Assembly (NCBI RefSeq): GCF_024320785.1
Contig: NZ_JANDBC010000003.1
Location: 186,001-250,000, forward strand
DNA length: 64,000 nt
From: Gracilimonas sediminicola
GTDB taxonomy: Bacteria; Bacteroidota; Rhodothermia; Balneolales; Balneolaceae
Direction: 5' to 3'
Position 1 is the stretch's first letter, and each line of letters begins with the position of its first letter. The notes beneath the pieces are model-generated. The model did no database searches and was not told where the DNA came from. It saw only the letters and a list, made by a program, of their open reading frames with translations. A program made the position numbers and the translations under genes. Shown piece by piece: positions 55,312 through 64,000 of this stretch.

Positions 55312-57045
55312 TCAGGCGCTGTGGTTGGAATAATCGGATAGCCTTGAACCTTCATCACCCAAGTCCTGCTTTCTGAGAGCAGCTTTAACGGCTTCATGGA
55401 CGGTGCTGTATATTCGGTCACTTTTCACAAACGCACCAATTTCTGACCGGCGTATTACATCTCTTACCGGTCCGATTAATCCTGATAAATACAGCTCTAT
55501 GCCATACTTGTTAAGCGTTTCGATGATCATCATGAGCGTATCAATTGCTGAAACGTCCAGGTCACCGATAGTACTGCCGTCTATAATCACATATTTGGGA
55601 GAGGTGTTTCGGTTCATGCTTTCTTCCAGAATGTAGTTCTTGAAGAATTCGGCATTTACGAATGAAAAGGAAGCGTCGATACGGAGAATTAGTACACCGG
55701 GAATCTTCTTGGCGTTATCGAACCGGGAAATATTCTTGAAATCACGGGTATCCGGTATTAACCCGAGCTCTGCAACCGTAGGCTTACTCATTTTGATGAG
55801 TAGAGCCAGCACCGAGGCAATAATGCCAATAATAATGCCTTCCTGAATCCCAATAACCAATACGCTGGCAAAGGTGATAAAAGCTACCACAGCGTCTCTG
55901 CGCTTTGTATTAATCAGGAACCGCAGCTCTTTGATGTCAATCAGGCTGCTCACGGATACCACGATGATGGCCCCAAGCAAAGGTTCGGGAAGCACCTCAA
56001 AAAGAGAGGTTAAAAACAGGAGGGTTAGCAAAATGAGTATTCCTGCAAATATATTATTAATGGAAGTTTTCGCCCCGGCCTGTTCGGCGATGGCTGACCG
56101 GGAAAAACTGGAAGAAACCGGCAACGATTGAAACAATCCGCCCACGATATTACTGCTTCCAATCGCGATGAGTTCCTGATTAGGATTTACGGTATAGCCG
56201 TGCTTTCGGGCAAATGATTTTGACAAAGATGCTACGGTCATAAACTGGATAAGTGCCAGCGTTAAAGCGTTGGGCAACAGTGATTTTATCTCCTCATAAC
56301 TGGTGCTGTGTAAAGCGAAATCAGGAAGTCCGGAAGGGATTTCTCCAATTTGAGAAATACCGAAATCAGCTATGTTTACAAAAGAAACAACCAGTATGGT
56401 AAGCCCAACCAGAATCACTGACTCCGGCAGATGGGAGTAGAACCTTTTCATCCCTGCTAAAAAACAAATAAACGCAATAGACAGTGCCAGCGATGGAAAA
56501 TGAACCTGGTCAAAATGGCCCGACAGGTGATAAAAAATCTCATAAATATACTGAGTGTTTGGAATATCAATATTAAGCAGCGTTCCCATCTGGCTGGCAA
56601 TGATGATAATGGGGGCTGCGATGGTGAATCCGGATATGACCGGTCTCGAGAACAGGTTGAAGGCAAAGCCAAGCTTAAATACTCCCATCAATACTTGTAA
56701 GATCCCGGTCAGCACGGCAATCATAACGGCGAGAATTGCCTTTTGAGTGAGATCATCTCCGGCAAGAATACCTAATCCTGCTGCCAGAATAAGCATGTCG
56801 ATGGCTACCGGTCCGATTGAAATATGTCGGGAGGTCCCGAAAAGCGGATAAATGAAAAGCGGTAAAAGCCCGGCATACAGTCCATAAATTGGAGGTACGC
56901 CGGCGATTATGGCATAAGCCATACCCTGAGGAATCAATACAACGCCTACGGTAGCTCCGGCTACAATATCGTTTTTCAGCTTGCTGATATCGTAGTTGCT
57001 GAGTACCTCGAGAATGGGTAAGTATTTTCTAAGCAATTTCTTCAT
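55312..57045 (-). CDS. SulP-family anion transporter with STAS domain
   Basis: 577 residues. The N-terminal IPQGMAYAIIAGVPPIYGLYA is the SulP signature, and 12-14 helices form the transport core; SFSRSAIAEQAGAKT is a second conserved block. C-terminal STAS domain (about 440-555; ILRIDASFSFVNAEFFKNYI, DGSTIGDLDVSAIDTL). Substrates of the family are sulfate, bicarbonate, or dicarboxylates. Its start lies 3 bases from the DASS gene's stop, so the two are probably one operon. Confidence 0.9.
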   Translation of the reverse strand: MKKLLRKYLPILEVLSNYDISKLKNDIVAGATVGVVLIPQGMAYAIIAGVPPIYGLYAGLLPLFIYPLFGTSRHISIGPVAIDMLILAAGLGILAGDDLTQKAILAVMIAVLTGILQVLMGVFKLGFAFNLFSRPVISGFTIAAPIIIIASQMGTLLNIDIPNTQYIYEIFYHLSGHFDQVHFPSLALSIAFICFLAGMKRFYSHLPESVILVGLTILVVSFVNIADFGISQIGEIPSGLPDFALHSTSYEEIKSLLPNALTLALIQFMTVASLSKSFARKHGYTVNPNQELIAIGSSNIVGGLFQSLPVSSSFSRSAIAEQAGAKTSINNIFAGILILLTLLFLTSLFEVLPEPLLGAIIVVSVSSLIDIKELRFLINTKRRDAVVAFITFASVLVIGIQEGIIIGIIASVLALLIKMSKPTVAELGLIPDTRDFKNISRFDNAKKIPGVLILRIDASFSFVNAEFFKNYILEESMNRNTSPKYVIIDGSTIGDLDVSAIDTLMMIIETLNKYGIELYLSGLIGPVRDVIRRSEIGAFVKSDRIYSTVHEAVKAALRKQDLGDEGSRLSDYSNHSA

Positions 57046-57048
57046 TTG

Positions 57049-58836
57049 TTAAAACGACCAAAATAACGGGATGGCAAAGGTACCGATAATCCAGAACAAC
57101 AGGTTAAGCGGGGTTCCGACTTTTACAAAATCCATGAAACGATACTGCCCCGGGCCAAAAATCATGGTATTAGTTTGGTAACCAATGGGCGACATAAAAC
57201 TAAGCGACGCAGCCATGGTTACAGCCACCAACAGAGGTTCTGCATTCACACCAATGCTGGTGGAGGCTTCAATGGCAATAGGGGCGAGCAGGGCGGCTGT
57301 AGCCTGATTGGAAATCAGGTTGGTGAGCATCATGGAGAGAAAGAAAAAGGCGGACAGCACTGCAGTTGGACCAAAAGCCTCAAGGTTTGTGATTAAGGTA
57401 TCTGCCAATAGCTGTGCGGCACCGGTCTTTTGCATGGCCACTCCCAGAGGCAGAACCCCGCCCAAAAGAAAGATCACTTTCCAGTTGATGCTTTGATAGG
57501 CCTCTTCGTTGGTCAGGCAGCCCGACAAAATCATCAGTATCACCCCGCAAATTGCACTTGCTACAATGGGCAGCAAACCAAAAGCGGCTGTCCCAACAAC
57601 TCCAAGAATAATGGCTATGGCTACAGGAATTTTGGATTGGTTTAAATCCGGAATGTCAATTTCGGTTGCAAGTACAAATTCTTCTGCCGTTTTAATGTCA
57701 TTTACCCGTTCCTTTTTAGCGTAAAGCAAAACAGAAGTCCCGCTTTGCAAGCGAATATCAGATAGTTTATCCTGCTGAACTTTACCTTTTTGCCGGATTG
57801 CAAGAACCTGTGCCTCATATAATTCGTAGAATTCAATATCACGCAGGGGCATTCCGTCATAAGAAGATTCCGGTGCAATTACCGCCTCAACCAGCTGGGC
57901 ATTACCCATCTCAAAATCCTTATCTTCCCAGTGCTCGGAAGGTTTTATGAGCACATCTTCACGATTCAACAGCTTGTTGATTTCCTTTACGCTTCCGCGA
58001 ATTCTGAGCACATCTTCAGCTTCCAGGGTAATACTTTCACGGTCTGTTTTAGAGGTTCCATCTTTATCAAAAACCTCAACGATATCAAGATCCAGGTCCT
58101 GGATTAGTTTGGTATTTTTTAACGGAGTATCCACAAAAGGGGACTGGGCATTCAGGATAACGTCAGTAAGGTAACACTGCATTTCGAAGGTATCAGTCAG
58201 CTCCTGGTCTTTGCGCCGCTCAGGAATCAGGTTGATTCCCATGGTGAACAGATATAGAAAACCGGCTGCAAAAAAGATGATGCCGACCGGGGCAAATTCA
58301 AACATTCCAAAACCGGCCAGCCCGTTTTCGGTAGCTATGGAATCTACCAGCAGGTTTGTGGAAGTACCGATGAGCGTGCAAACACCGCCAAACATCGCGG
58401 CAAAAGACATAGGCATCAATAACTTCGAGGCACTTTCACCCAGGTCTTTAGAAAGCCCGATTATCACCGGAATAAAAATAGCTACTGCTGCCGTGTTATT
58501 AATAAAGGCAGATATCACTCCGATGGTCATCATAATGATGAAAATAGCCATGCGGTAATTCAATTGGCTCAGCTTAAAAAACCAGTCACCTACAATGTTA
58601 AGTGCTCCGGTACGCCTTAGTCCCTCGCTGAGGATAAACATACAGGCAATGGTAACCGTAGCCGTGTTGCTGAATCCAGAGAGCCCCTCAGCCGGGGTTA
58701 GAATGCCGGATACAACCAATGTGGCAAGCAGGATAAGGGAAGTTACATCAAACGAAATCCGCTTATTCACAAAAAGGAATACAGCTAAAACAATGAGACT
58801 GTAAACGAACCAAATTTCAAGTGAAATTCCGAACAT
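57049..58836 (-). CDS. DASS/SLC13-type anion:Na+ symporter with TrkA_C domains
   Basis: 595 residues. Transport core in two halves (about 1-200 and 400-595) with the SNxxT-like motifs: FINNTAAVAIFIPVI and, in the second half, TNLISNQATAALLAPI. Two soluble TrkA_C/RCK-C-like domains (about 205-300 and 310-385; LNAQSPFVDTPLKNTKL, APESSYDGMPLRDIEFYE) are inserted, as in the YfbS/SLC13-type sulfate or dicarboxylate carriers. Together with SulP it suggests control of sulfate (or another anion) uptake. Confidence 0.88.
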   Translation of the reverse strand: MFGISLEIWFVYSLIVLAVFLFVNKRISFDVTSLILLATLVVSGILTPAEGLSGFSNTATVTIACMFILSEGLRRTGALNIVGDWFFKLSQLNYRMAIFIIMMTIGVISAFINNTAAVAIFIPVIIGLSKDLGESASKLLMPMSFAAMFGGVCTLIGTSTNLLVDSIATENGLAGFGMFEFAPVGIIFFAAGFLYLFTMGINLIPERRKDQELTDTFEMQCYLTDVILNAQSPFVDTPLKNTKLIQDLDLDIVEVFDKDGTSKTDRESITLEAEDVLRIRGSVKEINKLLNREDVLIKPSEHWEDKDFEMGNAQLVEAVIAPESSYDGMPLRDIEFYELYEAQVLAIRQKGKVQQDKLSDIRLQSGTSVLLYAKKERVNDIKTAEEFVLATEIDIPDLNQSKIPVAIAIILGVVGTAAFGLLPIVASAICGVILMILSGCLTNEEAYQSINWKVIFLLGGVLPLGVAMQKTGAAQLLADTLITNLEAFGPTAVLSAFFFLSMMLTNLISNQATAALLAPIAIEASTSIGVNAEPLLVAVTMAASLSFMSPIGYQTNTMIFGPGQYRFMDFVKVGTPLNLLFWIIGTFAIPLFWSF

Positions 58837-59079
58837 CAGCTATAGGTATTGAATTAGTTGAAGCAGCCTTAGTGGTTATATAATAAAAGACATATCTCAT
58901 AACTTACTTAATATTACAAGTTCAAAGAAAAAATAGTTTGAATTGTTATATTGAAATCAATGATGGATATACATCCGTTAACATCTTATTTTAGGCCTGT
59001 TGATGAACAGAAATAGAAAGGCGTCTGCCGGTGGTGGATGGCTTTTTTTATTTAATGAAACCGAACAAAAGAAGAGATT

Positions 59080-59553
59080 ATGAGCAAAGTTCAATACCTC
59101 ACACAAGAAGGTTACGACAAATTGGAAGCGGAACTGAAAGATCTTAAAACCCGCGGACGACGAGAGATTGCAGAAGAGATAGCAGAAGCCCGCGCCAAAG
59201 GGGATTTGAGTGAGAATGCAGAATATGATGCGGCCAAAGAGGCACAGGGACACATGGAAGACCGTATCACCAAGCTTGAGGACGCTCTTGCAAACGCCCG
59301 GGTATTGGATAAAAGTGAGCTTGATCTTTCCAAAGTGAGGGTACTTACAACCGTTACCATCCTGAATAAGAAAATGGGCAAGGAGATGAAGTACACCCTC
59401 GTTTCTCCTAATGAAGCCGATTTTGCAGCCGGTAAAATTTCCGTTGACTCTCCGATTGGGCAGGCTTTAATGGGACGTGAAATTGGTGAAACGGTAGAGG
59501 TGGACGTACCGGCCGGTAAGCTCGAACTGGAAGTGAAAAACATCGAAATCTGA
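59080..59553 (+). CDS. greA: Transcription elongation factor GreA
   Basis: 157 residues: coiled-coil N-terminal domain with KGDLSENAEYDAAKEAQG (tip acid pair region, D/E) and the C-terminal FKBP-like domain ending SPNEADFAAGKISVDSPIGQALMG, which matches GreA. It rescues backtracked RNA polymerase. The start matches the family; NUDIX follows after 16 bases. Confidence 0.95.
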   Translation: MSKVQYLTQEGYDKLEAELKDLKTRGRREIAEEIAEARAKGDLSENAEYDAAKEAQGHMEDRITKLEDALANARVLDKSELDLSKVRVLTTVTILNKKMGKEMKYTLVSPNEADFAAGKISVDSPIGQALMGREIGETVEVDVPAGKLELEVKNIEI

Positions 59554-59569
59554 TTTCACCCACCTTCCC

Positions 59570-60028
59570 ATGAAAAAGCTCATTGATGTGTATCCGTATA
59601 AGATGAAGGGAGGGCAACCTCTTTTCCTGATCTTTAAGCGGTCATCCGAAAAAATCTACGGAAATCAATGGCGCATGGTGGGCGGTAAAGTGAAAGAGGG
59701 GGAATCGAGCTGGGAGGGAGCCCTTCGCGAACTCAAGGAAGAAACCGGCCTTGTTCCGGTGAAATTCTGGACCATCCCTTCAGTAAACCAGTTTTATGAA
59801 GCAAAATCAGATACCACTCATACCATACCGGCTTTTGCAGCTGAGCTGAGTGGAAACGAAGAAATTACGCTTGATGACGAACATTCTGAATATAAATGGG
59901 TTAGTATTGAAGGTATAGAGCCTTACATAAGCTGGCCGGAACAGCGCAGACTCATGAAGATGACGCACGACATTTTAACCGATCAATTCCTTCAAATACT
60001 TCCAGAGTGGATAATCGATATTTCTTAA
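59570..60028 (+). CDS. NUDIX hydrolase
   Basis: 152 residues with a perfect NUDIX box G39-x5-E45-x7-REL-x-EE-x-GL (59-61; VGGKVKEGESSWEGA followed by LRELKEETGL). It hydrolyses a nucleoside diphosphate linked to another group; the substrate is unknown. N-terminal VYPYKMKGGQPLFLIFKRS resembles the dATP/dihydroneopterin-triphosphate pyrophosphatase type (NudB), which is only a hint. The stop overlaps the next start by 22 bases. Confidence 0.88.
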   Translation: MKKLIDVYPYKMKGGQPLFLIFKRSSEKIYGNQWRMVGGKVKEGESSWEGALRELKEETGLVPVKFWTIPSVNQFYEAKSDTTHTIPAFAAELSGNEEITLDDEHSEYKWVSIEGIEPYISWPEQRRLMKMTHDILTDQFLQILPEWIIDIS

Positions 60029-61245
60029 TCACCCTTCTTTTTGTTTTGATTCCCGGAGCGCTTTTTGCTCAGGACGATAAGTATAAGCTGGAATTTGCTC
60101 CCGATCTCTGGTATAACAGCGTAGATGGCATTCGAGTTGGTGCGCGTGTGTTGGGGGATATGGAAGGCTCCTTTCAGGATGGACCTCACCGACTGGATGC
60201 CGGAATGTGGCTGGGAACCAATTTCCCCGATCAGCCGGTGTCGTACTATGTGTCATTCACCGAGCCTGTACCTGCGCTTTCAGAATTTGGGGAAGAATTT
60301 AATGTACAGCTGATCAGCAGCATCAGAACCGGGTACAACCGTCATGGAGTGGCAATTAATAAGCGCTTTCAGAAAGGGTTTGATGAACTGCGGCACCAGG
60401 AAATCAGGGTAAGTGTGCTTCAGGAAAAGGCTACCGAAAATGCCTACAGGCTTAATGCTTTTCAGGAAACCGACTGGAAAACCCTGGCCGGAATCGAATT
60501 TCGAACCAGCGGATTTACGAGTCTTGGTGCGCTAAAAACACACCTTTCTTTTCAACAGAATGTTAATCCGGCTTCCGAAAACTTTTCATCGGGAATTGCT
60601 GAAGTAAAACACCTGACGGAATTAGGGAAAGGGTTTGGTTTAAATCTCAGGGCATTTGGGGCCTTGGTCAGTTCCGATGCTCCCCTTGAATATAATTACA
60701 GCATGGCTAACAGAGTGCCCATATCCTGGTTGAATAATGGGGTAACAAGGGCCGGCGGTACAATCCCGGATCTCTTTTTTGAAAATGGGCTTGTTCAAAT
60801 AGCAGGCGGATTTAATCTAAGAGGATACAGTAAAGCATCTTTTACCAACTCGGGTGGAAATAAAGATTATACCATTAGTTACTTAGGAACTTTGGATAAA
60901 GGTTTCTCTCTGAATACAGAACTGATTTTCCCGAATTACCTCAACACTTTATTGAAACGCTCCATTGTAGGAGATTTTATTCACCTTAAATCATACTTAT
61001 TCCAGGATATCGGAAGAATAAGCGGAATCAGAATTGAAGACGATATCTCTCTCGGCTTTCAACAAACCGTTGCTGATGCCGGAATTGGACTTCAGTTTTC
61101 CATCAACATTCCGGATTGGCTCGGTAAAGACCGGGGACTTGCCCTTAGGTATGAAATTCCACTTTGGCTTTCGGACCCTGTAAATGGAGAAGAATCCTTC
61201 AAATTTCGTAATTTGATAGGCATTGGAGCAGTAATCTCACTTTAA
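60007..61245 (+). CDS. Predicted outer-membrane beta-barrel protein, unknown function
   Basis: 412 residues. Signal peptide cut near LFAQD (22-23). The mature part alternates aromatic and polar residues and ends in hydrophobic strand-type residues (IGIGAVISL), as in barrels. The start is GTG at 60007, overlapping NUDIX by 22 bases. There is no family I can name; GLVQIAGGFNLRGYSKAS near residue 275 is like the conserved loop-strand of Omp85/FhaC-type or surface-antigen proteins (RGY), a weak hint. Confidence 0.6.
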   Translation: MDNRYFLITLLFVLIPGALFAQDDKYKLEFAPDLWYNSVDGIRVGARVLGDMEGSFQDGPHRLDAGMWLGTNFPDQPVSYYVSFTEPVPALSEFGEEFNVQLISSIRTGYNRHGVAINKRFQKGFDELRHQEIRVSVLQEKATENAYRLNAFQETDWKTLAGIEFRTSGFTSLGALKTHLSFQQNVNPASENFSSGIAEVKHLTELGKGFGLNLRAFGALVSSDAPLEYNYSMANRVPISWLNNGVTRAGGTIPDLFFENGLVQIAGGFNLRGYSKASFTNSGGNKDYTISYLGTLDKGFSLNTELIFPNYLNTLLKRSIVGDFIHLKSYLFQDIGRISGIRIEDDISLGFQQTVADAGIGLQFSINIPDWLGKDRGLALRYEIPLWLSDPVNGEESFKFRNLIGIGAVISL

Positions 61246-61252
61246 CTCACTT

Positions 61253-62470
61253 ATGAAAACCCTTGTAATAAACTGCGGCAGTTCGTCGATTAAGTATCAG
61301 CTCATAAACACAGAAAATAAAGCATGCCTTTGTAAGGGGTTAGTGGAACGAATTGGTGCCGTAACCTCCATTATTAAGCAAGAGTTTAAGGACGAAAAGC
61401 CGCTCAAAAAATCCATGGTGATTGAGAATCACGCGGCTGCGCTCAAAAAGATTATGGAGCTTTTGATTGAGGCAGATAACGATTACCTGCAATCGCTGGA
61501 TGAAATTGAGGCTGTAGGCCACAGGGTTGTGCACGGAGGAGAAACGTTCAAAGATTCTGTGCTTATTGATGAGGATGTGGAAGAGGCCATCCAACAGGCA
61601 TTTGATATAGCCCCGCTGCACAATCCTCCAAACCTGGAAGGTATTCGCGCTGCCAAGAAACACCTGCCAAATGTGCCGCATGTTGCTGTTTTTGATACGG
61701 CTTTTCATCACTCCATACCGCAGCACGCCTATTTATATGGAATCCCAAACCGGCTTTACCGGCGGTATAAGATCAGGAAGTACGGCTTTCACGGAACCTC
61801 TCATTATTATGTTAGCCGCCAGTATCACAAAATTTCAGATAAACCCAAGAAAGGTTCTAAAGTTATTACCTGTCATTTGGGAAATGGATGCTCGGTCACA
61901 GCCATAAAAGACGGAAATTCATATGATACCAGCATGGGATTCTCCCCGCTTGAAGGGCTGGTAATGGGAACCCGAAGCGGAGACATCGACCCGTCTATCT
62001 TGTTCTACCTCATAGAGAAAGAGGAATTATCTCTTGCAAATGTTCACGCATTGCTAAATAAACATAGCGGGCTTTTAGGGCTCAGCGGTTATGCAGCCGA
62101 CATGCGGGATTTGCTGGATGAGGCAGAAAGCGGTGACCGAAGAAGTAACGAAGCCATTGATGTGTTTTGTTATCGGGTCAAAAAATATATCGGTTCGTAT
62201 ATTGCAGCACTGAATGGGGTGGATGCCATTATTTTTACCGGGGGAATTGGTGAAAATGCAGCCCCGATTCGGGAAAAAATATTGGGCGACATGCAGTATG
62301 CCGGCATCGAAATTGACGGTGAAAAGAATGGAAACCTGAATGGTGATACCAAGATCAGTTCGGATACTTCCCAGGTTGACGTTCACGTTATCCCAACAAA
62401 CGAAGAACTTGTGATAGCCATTGACTCGGCTAAGATTGCCACGGCTTCAAAACAAACTCCATGGGCTTAA
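61253..62470 (+). CDS. ackA: Acetate kinase
   Basis: 405 residues. Motifs: VINCGSSSIKYQLI at the N-terminus (phosphate 1), VGHRVVHGGETF, DTAFHHSIP (catalytic His region), YGFHGTSHYYV and FTGGIGENAAPIR (adenosine). Converts acetate + ATP to acetyl phosphate and the reverse. No pta is adjacent. It ends by overlapping the next gene's start by 10 bases. Confidence 0.96.
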   Translation: MKTLVINCGSSSIKYQLINTENKACLCKGLVERIGAVTSIIKQEFKDEKPLKKSMVIENHAAALKKIMELLIEADNDYLQSLDEIEAVGHRVVHGGETFKDSVLIDEDVEEAIQQAFDIAPLHNPPNLEGIRAAKKHLPNVPHVAVFDTAFHHSIPQHAYLYGIPNRLYRRYKIRKYGFHGTSHYYVSRQYHKISDKPKKGSKVITCHLGNGCSVTAIKDGNSYDTSMGFSPLEGLVMGTRSGDIDPSILFYLIEKEELSLANVHALLNKHSGLLGLSGYAADMRDLLDEAESGDRRSNEAIDVFCYRVKKYIGSYIAALNGVDAIIFTGGIGENAAPIREKILGDMQYAGIEIDGEKNGNLNGDTKISSDTSQVDVHVIPTNEELVIAIDSAKIATASKQTPWA

Positions 62471-64000
62471 AACAACCTTTTATTCTCTTTATGGCCTTGA
62501 TTTCAGCGTTGCTGTTTCAGGGATGTTCCAGTACCAGCTGGGTAGTGGTAGATGATCAGGCTTTGGATATCAATGACTATGAACTCATCTCGTCCCGGTA
62601 CTACCTGGAAAGCACCAATGGTATCACCCCAAACCAACCACTCATTCATTTTGACCTGAAATCGATTAACACCTATGAGTATGCGGAAAGGGTTAAAACG
62701 GAGCGCTACATTCAGCGGTACAGGCCAAGGATTGGATATGTGTTGTTGGGGGCGGCAGGAGCCGGGCTTTCGTATTACGCAGCTTTTTCTGACCAACTGC
62801 TGGACCGACCGACCGATGAACAGCGGTATGCCCTTATGGGAGCCGGGACGCTACTCACTGGCTTATCTTTTTTGAATATGAAACCAGTTGGTGAGCCTAC
62901 AAGGACAGGGGAGAGCCGGCTTTTACGACAAACCGGAACTGCTACCGAAATTGATACCACGAATGCCCGACCCTATAACACCGACAATCCGGGCATCCGA
63001 ATATCGTACAATAACCGGGTGTTGGTTGAGAATAAGGAATGGGATTTTAACGGCGGACGGATTTCCATAAATCTTGCCGAAGAAATAGATGCCGGGATAT
63101 TTGGGGAAAACCCCGCTCACAATATTGTGGTTGAGGCTTTTTATGATTCACTTTCACAAAGAAAAGAAGTCCCTGTTCCATCCGTATTTGAACAGTTTGT
63201 GGTGGTGGATGTTCAGATAACCGCCCTCAGAAATGAGGCGGAATCGAATCCGGGAAATATTTTAACCGACCTTGCCGAAGGTAGTCAGCTTAAACTGGTT
63301 TCTGAAGAAGGAGATTGGTACAAAGTGTTGTATGGTATTTCTGAGACTTGGGTGTCTGCCAACGACGTACGCATGATTTGGCGCCCTTCTGAATTTGCAT
63401 CCGATCTTTCGGTGATCGCTATTCCAAATGTTCCTTTCGGTTCGGTTGATGTGGAACGGAACATTCCGGTATTGGGGAGAAGCTCACTCAACTCCGGTGC
63501 TTTTATATTGTCCAACAACCAGTACGAAGGGGAGCTGTCGGAGCGGATTTATGGACAGCGTGATGCCAAGTTGATGGAAGAGTATTTTATCCAGGGATTT
63601 GGGGTTCGCAGTACCCGGGTTATAAAAGCTATGAACGCCACCAGTGATCTTATGGTAGAAAGAGCCTATTCCAGGCTGGCTGCCACCCTGAGCGATTCCC
63701 GCCACAACCTGAATGTGTATATAAATGGATATGCAGAAATCAGGGACGGACAGGTTTACTTATTGGGAAGTGAATTAAATGAAGATGGTGAAATTCAGCT
63801 GATAGATCTTCAAAAACTGTTTCGGGCATTTAATAATCTGGACCTGAATTCCATAAAGGTTTTTGCCGACCTGGATATTCTTAACGATGACGGTTCAACA
63901 CAGGCTCTTGAAGACCTGGCATCTATTATAACAGACCGAAATTTTGCCTCTGCAGTGTTTTTTGCCTCCCGTCCCGATCAGCGTTCCGGTATTTACTCCT
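62461..64000 (+). CDS. Lipoprotein with SH3-like and pseudo-caspase-like domains, cut by window edge
   Basis: Runs off the right edge (513 codons visible, no stop). Lipobox LFQGC puts the lipid cysteine at 22. Two short hydrophobic helices lie near 86-103 and 118-136. A bacterial SH3-like domain is at about 248-305 (LTDLAEGSQLKLVSEEGDWYKV). From about 320 a caspase/peptidase-C14-like fold is suggested by GAFILSNNQYEGELSERIYGQRDAKLMEEYF (the N-Y then R/D-A-x-x-M pattern), Y-I-N-G-Y (420-424) in place of Y-Y-S-G-H-G, VYLLG and KVFADLD in place of a VxLDAC. No Cys occurs in the visible mature chain after C22, so it cannot be an active caspase-like peptidase as read. Confidence 0.6.
   Translation, partial: MGLKQPFILFMALISALLFQGCSSTSWVVVDDQALDINDYELISSRYYLESTNGITPNQPLIHFDLKSINTYEYAERVKTERYIQRYRPRIGYVLLGAAGAGLSYYAAFSDQLLDRPTDEQRYALMGAGTLLTGLSFLNMKPVGEPTRTGESRLLRQTGTATEIDTTNARPYNTDNPGIRISYNNRVLVENKEWDFNGGRISINLAEEIDAGIFGENPAHNIVVEAFYDSLSQRKEVPVPSVFEQFVVVDVQITALRNEAESNPGNILTDLAEGSQLKLVSEEGDWYKVLYGISETWVSANDVRMIWRPSEFASDLSVIAIPNVPFGSVDVERNIPVLGRSSLNSGAFILSNNQYEGELSERIYGQRDAKLMEEYFIQGFGVRSTRVIKAMNATSDLMVERAYSRLAATLSDSRHNLNVYINGYAEIRDGQVYLLGSELNEDGEIQLIDLQKLFRAFNNLDLNSIKVFADLDILNDDGSTQALEDLASIITDRNFASAVFFASRPDQRSGIYS

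Noticed and set aside
59112..59543. 143-residue Ser-rich minus-strand ORF over greA
   Set aside because: Antisense shadow of greA.

Overview
This window reads as chromosomal DNA from a heterotrophic, Gram-negative bacterium of the Bacteroidota/Balneolota (FCB) type. The grounds are indirect: secretin- and SPOR-type envelope proteins, a Reg_prop/Y_Y_Y sensor kinase, a monomeric NADP isocitrate dehydrogenase, a DUF4920 lipid-anchored-type gene set, many lipoproteins, start codons mostly without strong Shine-Dalgarno sites, and AT-leaning composition. The genus is inference. I found no rRNA, tRNA, CRISPR array, transposase or prophage. Most genes are housekeeping or envelope genes, closely packed and often overlapping by 4 bases (ATGA/GTGA).

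Layout: (0-6 kb) a phosphopantetheinyl transferase, a Memo-like protein, a DUF2520 dehydrogenase-like protein, an alkyltransferase-like protein, two exported thioredoxin-fold proteins, then queD-queE (preQ0 synthesis) and an SDR. (6-7 kb) two paralogous pilin-like genes with strong ribosome binding sites, separated by a terminator. (7-12 kb, minus) a cluster of exported lipoproteins for sugar/polyol oxidation or glycan use. (12-16.4 kb) nei, DUF4920, a small zinc-peptidase-like gene, SUI1/YciH, MATE pump and an unknown protein. (16.5-21.1 kb, minus) a 1536-residue Ig-repeat surface lipoprotein; then an MFS transporter. (22.8-32.5 kb, plus) a seven-gene type IV pilus/type II secretion-like operon: PilC, PilB, a cyclic-nucleotide-binding-like protein, a PilT-like ATPase, a PilM-PilN fusion, a PilO-PilP fusion, and a secretin ending in a SPOR domain. 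(32.5-40 kb) lipid and membrane genes, then thrA-thrB-thrC preceded by a 36-codon Thr/Ile-rich leader peptide. (40-49 kb) idh, mutL, a queuosine tRNA mannosyltransferase-like gene flanked by palindromic repeats, dnaB, GNAT. (49-64 kb) sensor kinase and receiver, a Fe-S-less family-4-like uracil-DNA glycosylase, SPOUT methylase, MFS, SulP and DASS transporters, greA, NUDIX, an outer-membrane barrel, ackA, and a lipoprotein with an apparently inactive caspase-like domain that runs off the right edge.

How parts fit together: the pilin-like genes at 6-7 kb are good candidates for the filament subunits of the machinery at 22.8-32.5 kb, which has no pilin and no prepilin peptidase of its own. The machinery has several departures from the textbook set: gene fusions, a PilT-like ATPase whose Asp box is replaced, an in-operon CNB-like protein and a peptidoglycan-binding secretin tail. 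This is the best candidate for an undescribed system here. QueD/QueE and the QTMAN-like glycosyltransferase together suggest that this organism makes queuosine and further glycosylates it. Several different intergenic palindromic or tandem repeat elements occur, two of them as copies on both sides of the QTMAN-like gene.
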